From assembly GCA_028723425.1 (NCBI GenBank), contig JAQYEZ010000038.1:17256-81255 (forward strand): a stretch of DNA of 64,000 nucleotides, given 5' to 3'. Positions 45,316 through 53,831 of this stretch are shown here, piece after piece (within the stretch, counting starts at the first letter, position 1; every line of letters begins with the position of its first letter). This stretch comes from Peptoniphilaceae bacterium. GTDB taxonomy: Bacteria > Bacillota > Clostridia > Tissierellales > Peptoniphilaceae. The notes under the pieces are model-generated. The model made no database searches and was not told the origin of the DNA. It saw nothing but the letters and a program-made list of their open reading frames with translations. The position numbers and the translations under genes were made by a program.

Positions 45316-46639
45316 TGTAAACTTCCTCGCAAAGTTCTTTCCATGTAAAAATTTTATGACTGACCTTTTCTAAATTAAAGAAATAAGGATTTGTAAAAGC
45401 AAATAAATCATCATCACTATCGATAATATCAACTCTAAGCCAGTGATAGGCTTGATTTAGGTCAAGCTTTAACTTGGAATTTAGGTTTAAGTCTTTTTTT
45501 ATAACTTTACCGTCTAAAATCCAATTTGCGATTAGTTTTTTTCCTAAAAATTCTTTATCAAAAAATTTAAGTAAAAAAGTATCTCCTTCATTTTTTACTT
45601 CTATAAGCTTTCCCCTAGATACTGAAATATTCCCTTTTAACATATTTTCTTTTATACCTTTTAATGATAATTCATTTGAGTATACATAAGTTCTAGGATC
45701 TCCTATTAGGGAAGGTAAGATACTTCCTTCATATTTCTCGTAAGGTAAAAGATGGCTATCACTACCGCCAAGTCCATATACCAGATAACCATTATTTAAG
45801 AGAATATTCCAAGCTTTTAGGGCAAGTTTGGTGGCTAATTTTGAATCAGAATAGGTGGGATCATTAATTATTTCCATAAATTTTAAGTTTTTAAGTTTAA
45901 AATCGCCTAGAGTAAATTTCCATTCTGCCATAAATGGGTGGTTTATTGAAAAAACCTTATTACTAAGTGAATTTACAACTTTTAAGAAACTTTCTTCATC
46001 TAGTAATGATTTTAGGGAAAATTTTTCAAAAATTGATTCATTTTCAAAAAATACATTCACATGACCAAAGACACTGGTGATTTCCGTACCAGCAATTATA
46101 AGAGGGGAATTTTTAGGCCAAGAAAAATGGTTGAAATTGTGGTCAGTAGGTGAAAAAAAGTCAAGTCCTTCTTCAATTGCTTTTTTATTATTATTAACTC
46201 TTGTCATTTTTCCATCCGAAAAGATTGTGTGAGTGTGAAAATCCCCTCCATACCATCTTTTATCAATACTTAGTATTTTATCTTCTCCTATTGGAAAATC
46301 ATTAATCTTTTGACTTAAATTTATATCTTTATAGACTTCAAAGAGAAGTGGCTTTTTATCCTTTGAAAAATAAATGTATTCAACTGTAAAATTTCCATAA
46401 TTTTTTAGCCTTTTAAAGCCGGGTGAAGAATAGCAAATATCCCTTGAAAGATTTCTTTCTACATTTTTGTTTGTTACGATTTGTCCTACAAGTTTATTCA
46501 ATCCATCATATATCATTAGACTTATAAATGATAGGTCACCGGAAAGTTTAAAACTTAAGGATGAAGTATTATCATTTATAGGAAATTGAAAACGGCCGAA
46601 GCCGTTTTTACCTATTTTTATATTAAATATTTTTTCCAT
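45308..46639 (-). CDS. PHP-domain metallohydrolase (CehA/McbA type)
   Basis: A 443-residue protein without signal peptide. After an N-terminal beta-rich region (about 1-130) the PHP domain shows the metal motifs WYGGDFHTHTIFSDG, FFSPTDHNFN, and AGTEITSVFGHVNVFF, then SINHPFMAEW and GGSDSHLLPYE. These His/Asp residues bind a multi-metal centre in PHP phosphoesterases. CehA/McbA relatives include esterases and phosphodiesterases. It overlaps the binding-protein gene by one base and the HAD gene by 8, pointing to processing of the imported compound. Confidence 0.85.
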   Translation of the reverse strand: MEKIFNIKIGKNGFGRFQFPINDNTSSLSFKLSGDLSFISLMIYDGLNKLVGQIVTNKNVERNLSRDICYSSPGFKRLKNYGNFTVEYIYFSKDKKPLLFEVYKDINLSQKINDFPIGEDKILSIDKRWYGGDFHTHTIFSDGKMTRVNNNKKAIEEGLDFFSPTDHNFNHFSWPKNSPLIIAGTEITSVFGHVNVFFENESIFEKFSLKSLLDEESFLKVVNSLSNKVFSINHPFMAEWKFTLGDFKLKNLKFMEIINDPTYSDSKLATKLALKAWNILLNNGYLVYGLGGSDSHLLPYEKYEGSILPSLIGDPRTYVYSNELSLKGIKENMLKGNISVSRGKLIEVKNEGDTFLLKFFDKEFLGKKLIANWILDGKVIKKDLNLNSKLKLDLNQAYHWLRVDIIDSDDDLFAFTNPYFFNLEKVSHKIFTWKELCEEVYND

Positions 46640-47991
46640 TACTTATTATTAACCTTATCAAGTGCTTCTTGAGCAGTTTTACAAGCTTCATCTAAAGCAT
46701 CTTTTGCAGGAATATTTTGCAATTCTATCTTATCTGCAGCTATGCTTAAAGCATCACTAATTTTTCCATCAGTTGGGTCAATAAAGGCAGGACTTGCAGT
46801 TAAAGCTTGTTCATAGGGGATTTTTGCATATGGATTTTCTTCTGTAAATTTTTTATAGCTTTCAACTTCCATTGCTGATTTTCTTACTGGTATATATCCT
46901 ATTTTTTGTGACCAAAAAGCAGAATTTTCAGGGCTAGTGAAGTATTCTATCCATTTACAAGCAGCCTTTTTTTGCTCTTCTGACGTTTTTTTAGGTACTG
47001 CTAGATAGAGGGCAACTGCAATAGGTTTTGCTTTATTGCCGTTTAGACCAGGTTGTTTTGCTGAATCAATTTTAGAAAAGTCAAGGTTTCCCTTATCTCC
47101 TGATGAACCAGTGTAGCTCATTGCATCCCCATTCATAACATCATCTATTGTTCTGTACCAATATTCCCATCCTTCGCCACCGGATTCTATCATACAAGTT
47201 TTATTATCATTAATTTGTTTTCTAATAAAGTCCCAAGCATCAACCCATTCTGTAGAGTTAATTAAGACTTTCTTTCCATCGTCTGAAAGAATTTTTCCTC
47301 CATTAGATAGGGCAAGATCAACTAAATTATCTTTACCCCACATTGGCAAGTGACCCCATTTAGTAATATTTTTTTCTTGCATAGTTTTTGATGTTTCATA
47401 TACTTTTTCCCAGCTTGAGAAAGCATCCTTAGGATCTATACCTGCCTTATCTAAGAGGTCTTTTCTGTAATACATAACTTGAGTTGTTCCATAAGCAGGT
47501 ATTGCATAAACTTTTCCATCAATTTTTGCAGGATTCATAAATACATCTAGATAATCACCTAAATCTACTTTACTAGAGTCCAAGTATTTTGATAAATCAG
47601 TTAAAATTCCCGCTTGCGCTTGTTGAACCATAGTCTCTGATATGTAGACTGCTGGTGGTTTGTTTGCAGCTATAGCAGCTTGAACTTTTTGGTAAGTTTC
47701 TGTGTAGTCAGCTTGTTGAACTCCGGTAACTTTTACCTCATCTTGGCTTTTGTTGAAGTCATCAATTATTCCTTCCATTGTTTCGCCTGCTACTGAGCCT
47801 AGACCATACCAAAATTGAATCTCAACTGGTCCTTCTTTTGAGCTTTTTTCATTAGTTTGACTACTTTCTTCAATACTTGTTTCATTGTTTTTAGCCTTTT
47901 CTTCTTTTTTTGCCTCTTCTGCTGCCGGTGAGCAAGCAGTTAAGGCAAAAATTGTTGCTAGTGTAAGAGATAGTTTCCTTATTGTTTTCAT
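46639..47991 (-). CDS. ABC transporter solute-binding lipoprotein, UgpB-like
   Basis: A 450-residue family 1 solute-binding protein with a lipobox, LTAC (Cys20), for Lgt attachment. A Glu/Lys/Ser-rich linker (about 22-52) precedes the binding domain VEIQFWYGLGSVAGETMEG. The C-terminal half has FTSPENSAFWSQKIGYIPVR, which resembles the glycerol-3-phosphate binding protein UgpB ('AEWHQKTGYLPI'). That suggests a phosphorylated glycerol ligand, but family 1 proteins also bind sugars. GGAGG lies before the ATG, 12 nt after the permease gene. Confidence 0.85.
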   Translation of the reverse strand: MKTIRKLSLTLATIFALTACSPAAEEAKKEEKAKNNETSIEESSQTNEKSSKEGPVEIQFWYGLGSVAGETMEGIIDDFNKSQDEVKVTGVQQADYTETYQKVQAAIAANKPPAVYISETMVQQAQAGILTDLSKYLDSSKVDLGDYLDVFMNPAKIDGKVYAIPAYGTTQVMYYRKDLLDKAGIDPKDAFSSWEKVYETSKTMQEKNITKWGHLPMWGKDNLVDLALSNGGKILSDDGKKVLINSTEWVDAWDFIRKQINDNKTCMIESGGEGWEYWYRTIDDVMNGDAMSYTGSSGDKGNLDFSKIDSAKQPGLNGNKAKPIAVALYLAVPKKTSEEQKKAACKWIEYFTSPENSAFWSQKIGYIPVRKSAMEVESYKKFTEENPYAKIPYEQALTASPAFIDPTDGKISDALSIAADKIELQNIPAKDALDEACKTAQEALDKVNNK

Positions 47992-48003
47992 TTCTTCCTC
48001 CTT

Positions 48004-48822
48004 TTATCCCTTTACTCCGTTATCACTTATGCCTTTTATAAAATACTTTTGAAGTACTATAAAAATAATCAGTAATGGCAAGACTGATATAGTGTTACCT
48101 GCCATTAGTAGGGGTAAGTTTTCTCCAAAATTTCCTTGAGATGTGAAAAATTTATTTAAACCTACCGATATTAAATATTTACTTTTACTATTTGTAATTA
48201 GTGAAGGCCACATGTAGTTGTTATACATGGTTACAAATTGTATAAGAGCGTTTGTCAAAATACTGGATTTACAAAATGGAACTATAACCCTCCATAAAAT
48301 TTGCCAATTTGTTGCTCCGTCAACTTCGGCCGCTTCTATGAGGTCTTTTGGTATTTGAATAAAGGATGTGTATAACATATAAATAGTAAATACTGCAATA
48401 GCATTTGAAACTATAATTCCCATTAGCGTATCTATAAGGTCTAATTTTGAAAGTATTACATAACTTGGTACATAGGTTGCAGCTGCCGGTAACATATAGG
48501 TTAAAAGTACTAAATTAAATAGAACCTTACTGCCCTTAAACTTAAACCTATAAAGGCCATAGGCAAAAAGTATGCCTAAAAAAAGTTGTAAGATTACAAT
48601 TATTACAGCCGTAAATGCAGAGTTTGCTATATAAAGATCAAAGGGGGCAAGTTTCAAAGCTCCGGTAAAATTTCTAAGATCCCAAAAATCAGGCAATAGA
48701 TTTAAGGGACTTCTCATTATAGTTTCCGTACTTTTAAAAGAGTTTGTTATCATCCATAAAAGTGGAAAGAAGGTCATAAAGCTTAAAATAATTAATACAA
48801 GGTATCTTAAAGTTCTCTTCAT
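48004..48822 (-). CDS. ABC transporter permease, UgpE/MalG type
   Basis: A 272-residue inner-membrane permease with six helices. The cytoplasmic coupling loop EAAEVDGATNWQILWRVIVP is the conserved EAA motif that docks with the ATPase. N- and C-termini are in the cytoplasm as for MalG-type subunits. Its ATG overlaps the stop of the partner permease (ATGA), so the two are made in equal amounts. The binding-protein gene follows after 12 nt. Confidence 0.92.
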   Translation of the reverse strand: MKRTLRYLVLIILSFMTFFPLLWMITNSFKSTETIMRSPLNLLPDFWDLRNFTGALKLAPFDLYIANSAFTAVIIVILQLFLGILFAYGLYRFKFKGSKVLFNLVLLTYMLPAAATYVPSYVILSKLDLIDTLMGIIVSNAIAVFTIYMLYTSFIQIPKDLIEAAEVDGATNWQILWRVIVPFCKSSILTNALIQFVTMYNNYMWPSLITNSKSKYLISVGLNKFFTSQGNFGENLPLLMAGNTISVLPLLIIFIVLQKYFIKGISDNGVKG

Positions 48823-49748
48823 TTTTCGCTCCTCTTTCTTACAAGATACATCATTATGGATAGGAGGGCTGTAATTATAACTATGATTACGGAAACAGCC
48901 GTCGCTTTCCCCATATTAAATTGCTCAAATGCCATTTGATAGAATAAGTATAGTAAGGTTCTTGTTGTTCCTGAAGGTCCTCCGCCGGTTAGAACTGAAA
49001 ATTGGTCATAAGCTTGGATTGAGGAAATTAAGTTTATAATCAATAGAAAGAAGCTTGTATTTCTTGTCTGAGGCAAATAAATGTATTTTATCTTTTGAAA
49101 AAATGTCATCCCTTCTAAAGATCCAACTTCAAAAAGTTCCTTAGGAATCTTTGCCATGGTATCCGTATAAAATATCATAGCCCGGCCTGCATTTTTCCAA
49201 ACCGTTACAATTATTACTGCAAGCATGGCAAAAGTCGGATCAGAAAGCCAAGCCGGTCCCTTAGCACCAAATACTGATAATATTTTATTTATAAGCCCAA
49301 TATCAGGTCTAAACATCCAACTCCAGACTATTGACATTGCAACCATCGGTGTTATCCAAGGAGAAAATAAAAAGCTCTTAAATAAAGACTTAAATTTTAT
49401 ATTTCCTTCTAAGAGTAAGGCAAAAATAAAGCCTAAAATTAGTGTAGGGATAACTGTAGCAAAGCCAAATACAACAGTGTTTTTTAAAGCCTGTAAAAAT
49501 TCTCCTGAAGAAAGTATCTCCGAGTAATTAGAAAAATTAACAAGATTATAGTTAGGACTTATGTAGTCCCAATCTGTAAAGCTTATTAAAAAAGAAACTA
49601 TCATAGGAAAAAACCAAAAAACTATCAAAGGTAAAAGTGGAAGTACAATATAGATCACAAATTCTATAGGCTTCATATTGGTTTTTTCAAATATCTGTAC
49701 CTTTTTCTTATTTAAATTTTTACTTTTAGAGCTTACCAATTCAGTCAT
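48819..49748 (-). CDS. ABC transporter permease, UgpA/MalF type
   Basis: A 309-residue permease with six helices after a basic N-terminal stretch. The EAA-type loop is FEVGSLEGMTFFQKIKYIYLP; a late block DQFSVLTGGGPSGTTRTLLYL is shared by MalF/UgpA-type subunits. The ATG at 49748 follows GGAGG, so the open extension to 49781 is not used. It overlaps the ATPase gene end by 8 nt and the second permease by 4 nt. Confidence 0.92.
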   Translation of the reverse strand: MTELVSSKSKNLNKKKVQIFEKTNMKPIEFVIYIVLPLLPLIVFWFFPMIVSFLISFTDWDYISPNYNLVNFSNYSEILSSGEFLQALKNTVVFGFATVIPTLILGFIFALLLEGNIKFKSLFKSFLFSPWITPMVAMSIVWSWMFRPDIGLINKILSVFGAKGPAWLSDPTFAMLAVIIVTVWKNAGRAMIFYTDTMAKIPKELFEVGSLEGMTFFQKIKYIYLPQTRNTSFFLLIINLISSIQAYDQFSVLTGGGPSGTTRTLLYLFYQMAFEQFNMGKATAVSVIIVIITALLSIMMYLVRKRSEK

Positions 49749-50814
49749 TATCCAAAACCTCCAAATAAACTCTTTCCCCATTTTCCCTATTAAAGAATCT
49801 TACAGCTTCTTTTCTAAAATTAATCTGAATTTTTTCTCCAGCTTTTATTAATCTATTAGAAGCAGTTTTTATTATCAATTTTTCCTTATAAAGTTTGCCG
49901 ACTATATTTATATCAGCTCCCAATAATTCTACTAAATTTACATCAAAGAAGAGACCCTTTTCTCCTATAAATATATCTTCAGGCCTTATACCCAAGCAAA
50001 TTGGTCTATCTTCTGAGTTTATATTTTCTATTAGGATATATCCGTCAGCTGTTACGAATTTTTTATCCTTTATATATCCGTCTATAAAATTCATAGCAGG
50101 TGAACCTAAAAAGCCTGCAACAAATTTATTTACAGGATTTTTATATAGCTCCTGCGGACTTCCTATCTGTTGGATTAGGCCGTCCTTCAAGCAAACAATC
50201 CTTGTAGCCATAGTCATCGCTTCCGTTTGGTCATGGGTTACATATATAACAGTTGCTTTAAGATTTCGAGCAAGTTCAACAATTTCCTCACGCATTTGAC
50301 TTCTTAATTTAGCATCAAGATTTGATAGAGGCTCATCCATAAGGAAAATATCCGTATCCTTAACAATTGCACGTCCTAAAGCTACTCTTTGCTTTTGACC
50401 ACCTGACAATTCACTTGGTTTCCTATCGAGGTACTTGCTTAAATCTAGCATATTGGCAGTTTCTTTGATTTTTTTATCCCTTAGGTTTTTATCAATTTTT
50501 CTTAATTTTAAGCCAAAACCAATATTATCATAGACTGTCAAATGAGGATATAGGGCATAGGATTGAAAAACCATGGCAAGGTTTCTATCTTTTGGACTTA
50601 CATCATTTACCAGCCTATCGTTTATATATATTTCTCCCCTACTTACTTTCTCTAAACCTGCAATCATTCTTAGCGTCGTAGATTTCCCACAACCGGAAGG
50701 TCCTACAAAAACAATAAATTCATTATCTTCTATTTCTAAAGAAAAATCTTTTACTGCAAACTCTTCATTTGGTTCATATTGTTTGCATACATTTTTTAAA
50801 CTTATCTTTGACAA
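49741..50814 (-). CDS. ABC transporter ATP-binding protein, UgpC/MalK/MsmX type
   Basis: The ATPase of the importer: Walker A GPSGCGKST, Q-loop MVFQSYALYPHLTVYDNIGF, signature LSGGQKQRVALGRA, Walker B IFLMDEP, and H-loop VTHDQTEAMT, then a MalK-type OB regulatory domain (about 240-357). A TTG start at 50814 with GGAGAG upstream begins MSKISLKNVCKQY, the family start; an ATG 21 nt upstream lacks a binding site. It is the first gene of the operon, with its own promoter. Confidence 0.92.
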   Translation of the reverse strand: MSKISLKNVCKQYEPNEEFAVKDFSLEIEDNEFIVFVGPSGCGKSTTLRMIAGLEKVSRGEIYINDRLVNDVSPKDRNLAMVFQSYALYPHLTVYDNIGFGLKLRKIDKNLRDKKIKETANMLDLSKYLDRKPSELSGGQKQRVALGRAIVKDTDIFLMDEPLSNLDAKLRSQMREEIVELARNLKATVIYVTHDQTEAMTMATRIVCLKDGLIQQIGSPQELYKNPVNKFVAGFLGSPAMNFIDGYIKDKKFVTADGYILIENINSEDRPICLGIRPEDIFIGEKGLFFDVNLVELLGADINIVGKLYKEKLIIKTASNRLIKAGEKIQINFRKEAVRFFNRENGERVYLEVLDND

Positions 50815-50854
50815 ATGGCTCTCCTTTCCACACATTCCCTAGTCTACTACAGCT

Positions 50855-50883
50855 ATGATAAAAATATATATGAAAAATGTAAA
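50855..50883 (-). promoter_or_regulatory. Promoter of the ABC-transporter operon
   Basis: On the minus strand TTTACA (50883-50878), 17 nt and TATCAT (50860-50855) lie 40 bp before the TTG start. No catabolite (cre) site or Pho-box repeat was recognised near it. Confidence 0.55.
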
Positions 50884-50985
50884 AAGAAAATAAACTAATG
50901 GTTACAAATATTAATTTTTTATACTAATCACTAAATAAGTATTCCAAACATGAGGGTAATGTCAAATTTTTGTGTAAACTCTAAC

Positions 50986-51135
50986 TTATAAGTTCTGTTT
51001 TTTTCCTTCTAACATTTTTCTAAGTTTAGGATATTTGCTTGACCATTTTCTTAGAAATTCAGCTAATCTTTTTTCTGCTGTTTCTATATCTTCTGAGCGA
51101 TAAGTTCTAATACTTTCATCGTTTACTTGCAGAAT
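50986..51135 (-). pseudogene. Short transposase-like remnant
   Basis: A 49-codon frame without start codon encodes SIRTYRSEDIETAEKRLAEF and then LRKWSSKYPKLRKML. The pattern of Ala/Leu helix, then Trp-x2-KYP, resembles the middle of IS256/Mutator-type transposases, but this is a weak match by eye. The rest of the 508-bp gene-free stretch (50815-51343) upstream to 51280 has no open frame and somewhat more G/C, as expected of decayed mobile DNA. Confidence 0.35.
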
Positions 51136-51282
51136 TTACGCTTTGAGTTTATGGTTGTCTTTTGGGTTTTGTTATCTTTTGCTAACTTACCAACCTGACA
51201 CGCCTTATATCCTGTTCCTGATCGTCAAGCCACGATTTAGCTTAGGGACTTTCACACTAGCATTAGAACATGGCCATCATAC

Positions 51283-51315
51283 AAAAAAACAGTAACTCTT
51301 TTTAGAATTACTGTT
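51283..51315 (-). terminator. Rho-independent terminator of the toxin-antitoxin pair
   Basis: AACAGTAA (51288-51295) and TTACTGTT (51308-51315) form an 8-bp stem, with T7 following on the minus strand, 28 bp after the toxin stop codon. Confidence 0.8.
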
Positions 51316-51343
51316 CCTACTAATTTCACATATTCTTTTCAAT

Positions 51344-51631
51344 TTATTTTTTCTTTAAAAATAGGTCTGAATGAGAACCTAGTCTATAAAGCAAAAGCAT
51401 AAGGACATCCTCTTGGTACTCATATATTAAGAGCCAATCAGGTTCAATATGACACTCTCTTGTTTCCCTATAGTTTCCAGTAAGAGAATGGTCTCTATAT
51501 TTACTTTCTAATGCCTTGCCTTGGGCAAGTTGATCTATAACTTCAAATAGTTTATCTAAATCTTTTTTCTGTTTCTTAGCAAGTTTAATATCTTTTTTAA
51601 ACTGTGATGTAAATTTTATCTGGTATTTCAT
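51344..51631 (-). CDS. YafQ/RelE-family toxin (mRNA interferase)
   Basis: A 95-residue RelE-fold protein. KYRDHSLTGNYRETRECHIE and DWLLIYEYQEDVLMLLLYRLGSHSDLF match the YafQ branch, where the late His/Arg residues cut mRNA on the ribosome. It overlaps the antitoxin gene by 4 nt, typical of type II modules. No sign of truncation: the C-terminal GSHSDLF is intact. Confidence 0.93.
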   Translation of the reverse strand: MKYQIKFTSQFKKDIKLAKKQKKDLDKLFEVIDQLAQGKALESKYRDHSLTGNYRETRECHIEPDWLLIYEYQEDVLMLLLYRLGSHSDLFLKKK

Positions 51632-51900
51632 ACTTCCAAGGCCTTCTTAAGGTCTTCTATATTAGAAAATCCTTCTACCCTTTTATCCTTAGCAATCCTT
51701 CTTCCTTCATCAATAGCTGACCTTGTTAAGGCATTAGGAATATCTAATTTCAAGGAAAATGGAATTCCATTTTCTCTAATGGCTGTTCTTAAAAACATAT
51801 TAATGGCTGTTGTCATATTAAGTCCTAATTCTGAAAAGATAACTTCTGCTTGCTCTTTTATTTCCTTATCTGTTCTTATGTTTAAATTTGTTGTTCCCAT
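51628..51900 (-). CDS. RelB/DinJ-family antitoxin
   Basis: A 90-residue antitoxin with the ribbon-helix-helix start GTTNLNIRTDKEIKEQAEVI and the block GLNMTTAINMFLRTAIRENG, the DinJ signature. Its C-terminal region should wrap the YafQ toxin. ATG 51900 has GGAGG; the frame is open five codons upstream. A promoter and a perfect inverted repeat directly upstream suggest autorepression by the complex. Confidence 0.93.
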   Translation of the reverse strand: MGTTNLNIRTDKEIKEQAEVIFSELGLNMTTAINMFLRTAIRENGIPFSLKLDIPNALTRSAIDEGRRIAKDKRVEGFSNIEDLKKALEV

Positions 51901-51925
51901 CGTATCAACCTCCATTCTTACCTTT

Positions 51926-51980
51926 ATTTTATAGCTTTATTTGGCTTATGTCAATACGTTGTCATTATTTTAAACGTATT
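51926..51980 (-). promoter_or_regulatory. Promoter and operator of the toxin-antitoxin pair
   Basis: On the minus strand TTGACA (51954-51949), 17 nt and TAAAAT (51931-51926) form the promoter. The perfect inverted repeat AATACGTT (51953-51960) and AACGTATT (51973-51980), with a 12-nt centre, touches the -35 box: the expected position for antitoxin binding. Confidence 0.65.
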
Positions 51981-52061
51981 TTCTTTAATTTTCATCTGCA
52001 TTATATAAAAGAGTGAGTAGATAAGCATTGATATTTCTAATATTTAGTATAAAAAGAAAAG

Positions 52062-52104
52062 AAAAGCTCTGTAATGATTACAATTGCAACATTACAGAGC
52101 TTTT
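52062..52104 (-). terminator. Terminator of the dnaB-nnrE operon
   Basis: AAAAGCTCTGTAAT (52062-52075) and its exact complement (52091-52104) form a 14-bp stem with a 15-nt loop and T-rich DNA on the minus side. It is 63 bp after the nnrE stop. Confidence 0.8.
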
Positions 52105-52167
52105 TATTTACTGTTAAATTTAGGATTAAAAATACTTTATATAAAAATTTTTTCAACTTATAAGGGC

Positions 52168-52857
52168 TTATTCTTTATTTTTGGTAAGAACTTTTTCTAT
52201 AGCCATAAGTGGTAGGCCTATATCTTCAATTACAGTCTTGTTTTTAAAGTAAGGATTTTTTTCAAGACCTTCTTTCATTAACTGCATTGTTACTACAAGG
52301 TCACTGTCTACTACATCTCCCAAGCTTTCTCCACTACTAGCATCAAGACCTGATGGCAAATCGATAGATATAGTATAAGTTGTTTTTCTATTAATAAGAT
52401 CTATAACAAAGGCAAATTGGCCTTCTATTGTCCTTGATAAACCAGTTCCAAATATGCCATCAACTATAGTATTAACCTTATCCAAATTTTTCTCCATAAA
52501 TTCTATATCTGCTATAGTGTTTACTTGATAAACATTATCTGTCATCATCTTTACAGCTTCTAGATTTAAAGAGAAATCTTTGCTTTTCTTGGATAAATTT
52601 CCGACTATATATATATCAACATACTTACCCATGGCCAAAAGATTTCTTGCAAGTGCAAGTCCATCAGCCCCGTTGTTTCCAACTCCTACAACTATAGCAA
52701 ATGAATGCCTGATTTTTAAATCTATATTCTTTAATACAGCTAGAGCTGCCCTTTCAACCAAGCATATAGATGGAATTTTTAAGGTATTTATAGCATAGTT
52801 ATCTATTTCTTGCATTTGATTTCTGTTTACCAGAAAGTTATTTTGATCCTTATACAT
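52168..52857 (-). CDS. nnrE: NAD(P)H-hydrate epimerase, stand-alone YjeF N-terminal domain
   Basis: The 229-residue protein repairs damaged NAD(P)H hydrates by epimerisation. Motifs: GVGNNGADGLALAR (nucleotide loop), DGIFGTGLSR and SIDLPSGLDASSG. In many bacteria this domain is fused to the NnrD dehydratase; here it is alone and the C-terminal part ends at 229 residues with no dehydratase in the window. GGAG precedes the ATG. It is the last gene of a replication operon, 8 nt after the helicase-loader gene. Confidence 0.92.
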   Translation of the reverse strand: MYKDQNNFLVNRNQMQEIDNYAINTLKIPSICLVERAALAVLKNIDLKIRHSFAIVVGVGNNGADGLALARNLLAMGKYVDIYIVGNLSKKSKDFSLNLEAVKMMTDNVYQVNTIADIEFMEKNLDKVNTIVDGIFGTGLSRTIEGQFAFVIDLINRKTTYTISIDLPSGLDASSGESLGDVVDSDLVVTMQLMKEGLEKNPYFKNKTVIEDIGLPLMAIEKVLTKNKE

Positions 52858-52865
52858 TTTATCTC

Positions 52866-53831
52866 CTAAGAAAAATCTTTTAATCTTAAATCCTCGCCAA
52901 ATATTTCATAGATTGTGGAAGAGCCAATTATTCTTGAAAATACTCTTTCTTCGTATATTTCCTTTAGTCCATCTTCATCAAAATTAGAAGAAAAAATTAT
53001 AGGCTTTTCTGCATTTATTCTCTCATTTACTATATCAAAAAGGTTGGCCTTGTCAGAATCTCTTCCTGCCTCTGCTCCCAAATCATCTATTATCAACAAA
53101 TCACAGGTAAATATTAGGTCGTACTTATCTTGCAAAGCTTCTTTTCTTTCTGAAAAAGCATAGAGATAGTCATTCATAAATCTAAATAATTTTGTAGCAG
53201 TAAGATAAATCACAGAAAAATTCCTGTCAAGAAGCTCTTTAGCTATTGAATTTATAAGGAAAGTTTTTCCCCTACCAACATCTCCAAAAATATAGATATT
53301 TCTTCTTTCTTTTTGGAAATTTTCTATATATTTTTTTACATCCTTAATCACATATTCTATATTGGAAAAGGGACTTACTCCATAATCAAAATATTTATTT
53401 TTAGAGAAAAGATTTATATTAAAGGTACTGAAATTTTCCCTCATAATTACATCTCTTATATTTGATTGTGAGTATTTTTCTTCTATGGAAAGTTGTTTCC
53501 TACAAATACATACCTTATTTCCAACAAAGCCTGTATCTTTACAAATATTACAGTGATAATGCATTTCTAGGTAGTCTTTTGGATATCCATTTTCAACAAG
53601 CAGATTTTTTTTCTTTTGTGAAAGTTCTTTAATCTTTTCTTCATAAGCCTTGGTTTCGCCATCCTTAAAGGCAAGACTTACAGCACTAAAACCAAGTTCT
53701 TTTATTCTTTTGTCTATATAAGAAATTTGGGGAATATTTTTATAAATCTCATTTATTCTATTTTCCAAATCTTTTTGATTATCTTTTCTTCTTTGTTCTA
53801 AAATATCTGATACTTTTTGTTTGGAGCTCAT
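52866..53831 (-). CDS. Helicase loader DnaC/DnaI family ATPase
   Basis: A 321-residue AAA+ protein that loads DnaB onto DNA. The N-terminal part has a zinc-binding site CNICKDTGF-NKVCICRK (CX2C...CXC), as in DnaI. The ATPase domain shows Walker A FGDVGRGKT, Walker B LLIIDDLGAE and sensor SSNFDED. Its ATG overlaps the DnaD gene stop (ATGA). It lies in the same operon as dnaB. Confidence 0.93.
   Translation of the reverse strand: MSSKQKVSDILEQRRKDNQKDLENRINEIYKNIPQISYIDKRIKELGFSAVSLAFKDGETKAYEEKIKELSQKKKNLLVENGYPKDYLEMHYHCNICKDTGFVGNKVCICRKQLSIEEKYSQSNIRDVIMRENFSTFNINLFSKNKYFDYGVSPFSNIEYVIKDVKKYIENFQKERRNIYIFGDVGRGKTFLINSIAKELLDRNFSVIYLTATKLFRFMNDYLYAFSERKEALQDKYDLIFTCDLLIIDDLGAEAGRDSDKANLFDIVNERINAEKPIIFSSNFDEDGLKEIYEERVFSRIIGSSTIYEIFGEDLRLKDFS

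Noticed and set aside
49895-50299. Plus-strand open frame opposite the ABC ATPase gene
   Set aside because: It follows codon bias of the sense gene and has no start context or homology; a shadow frame.
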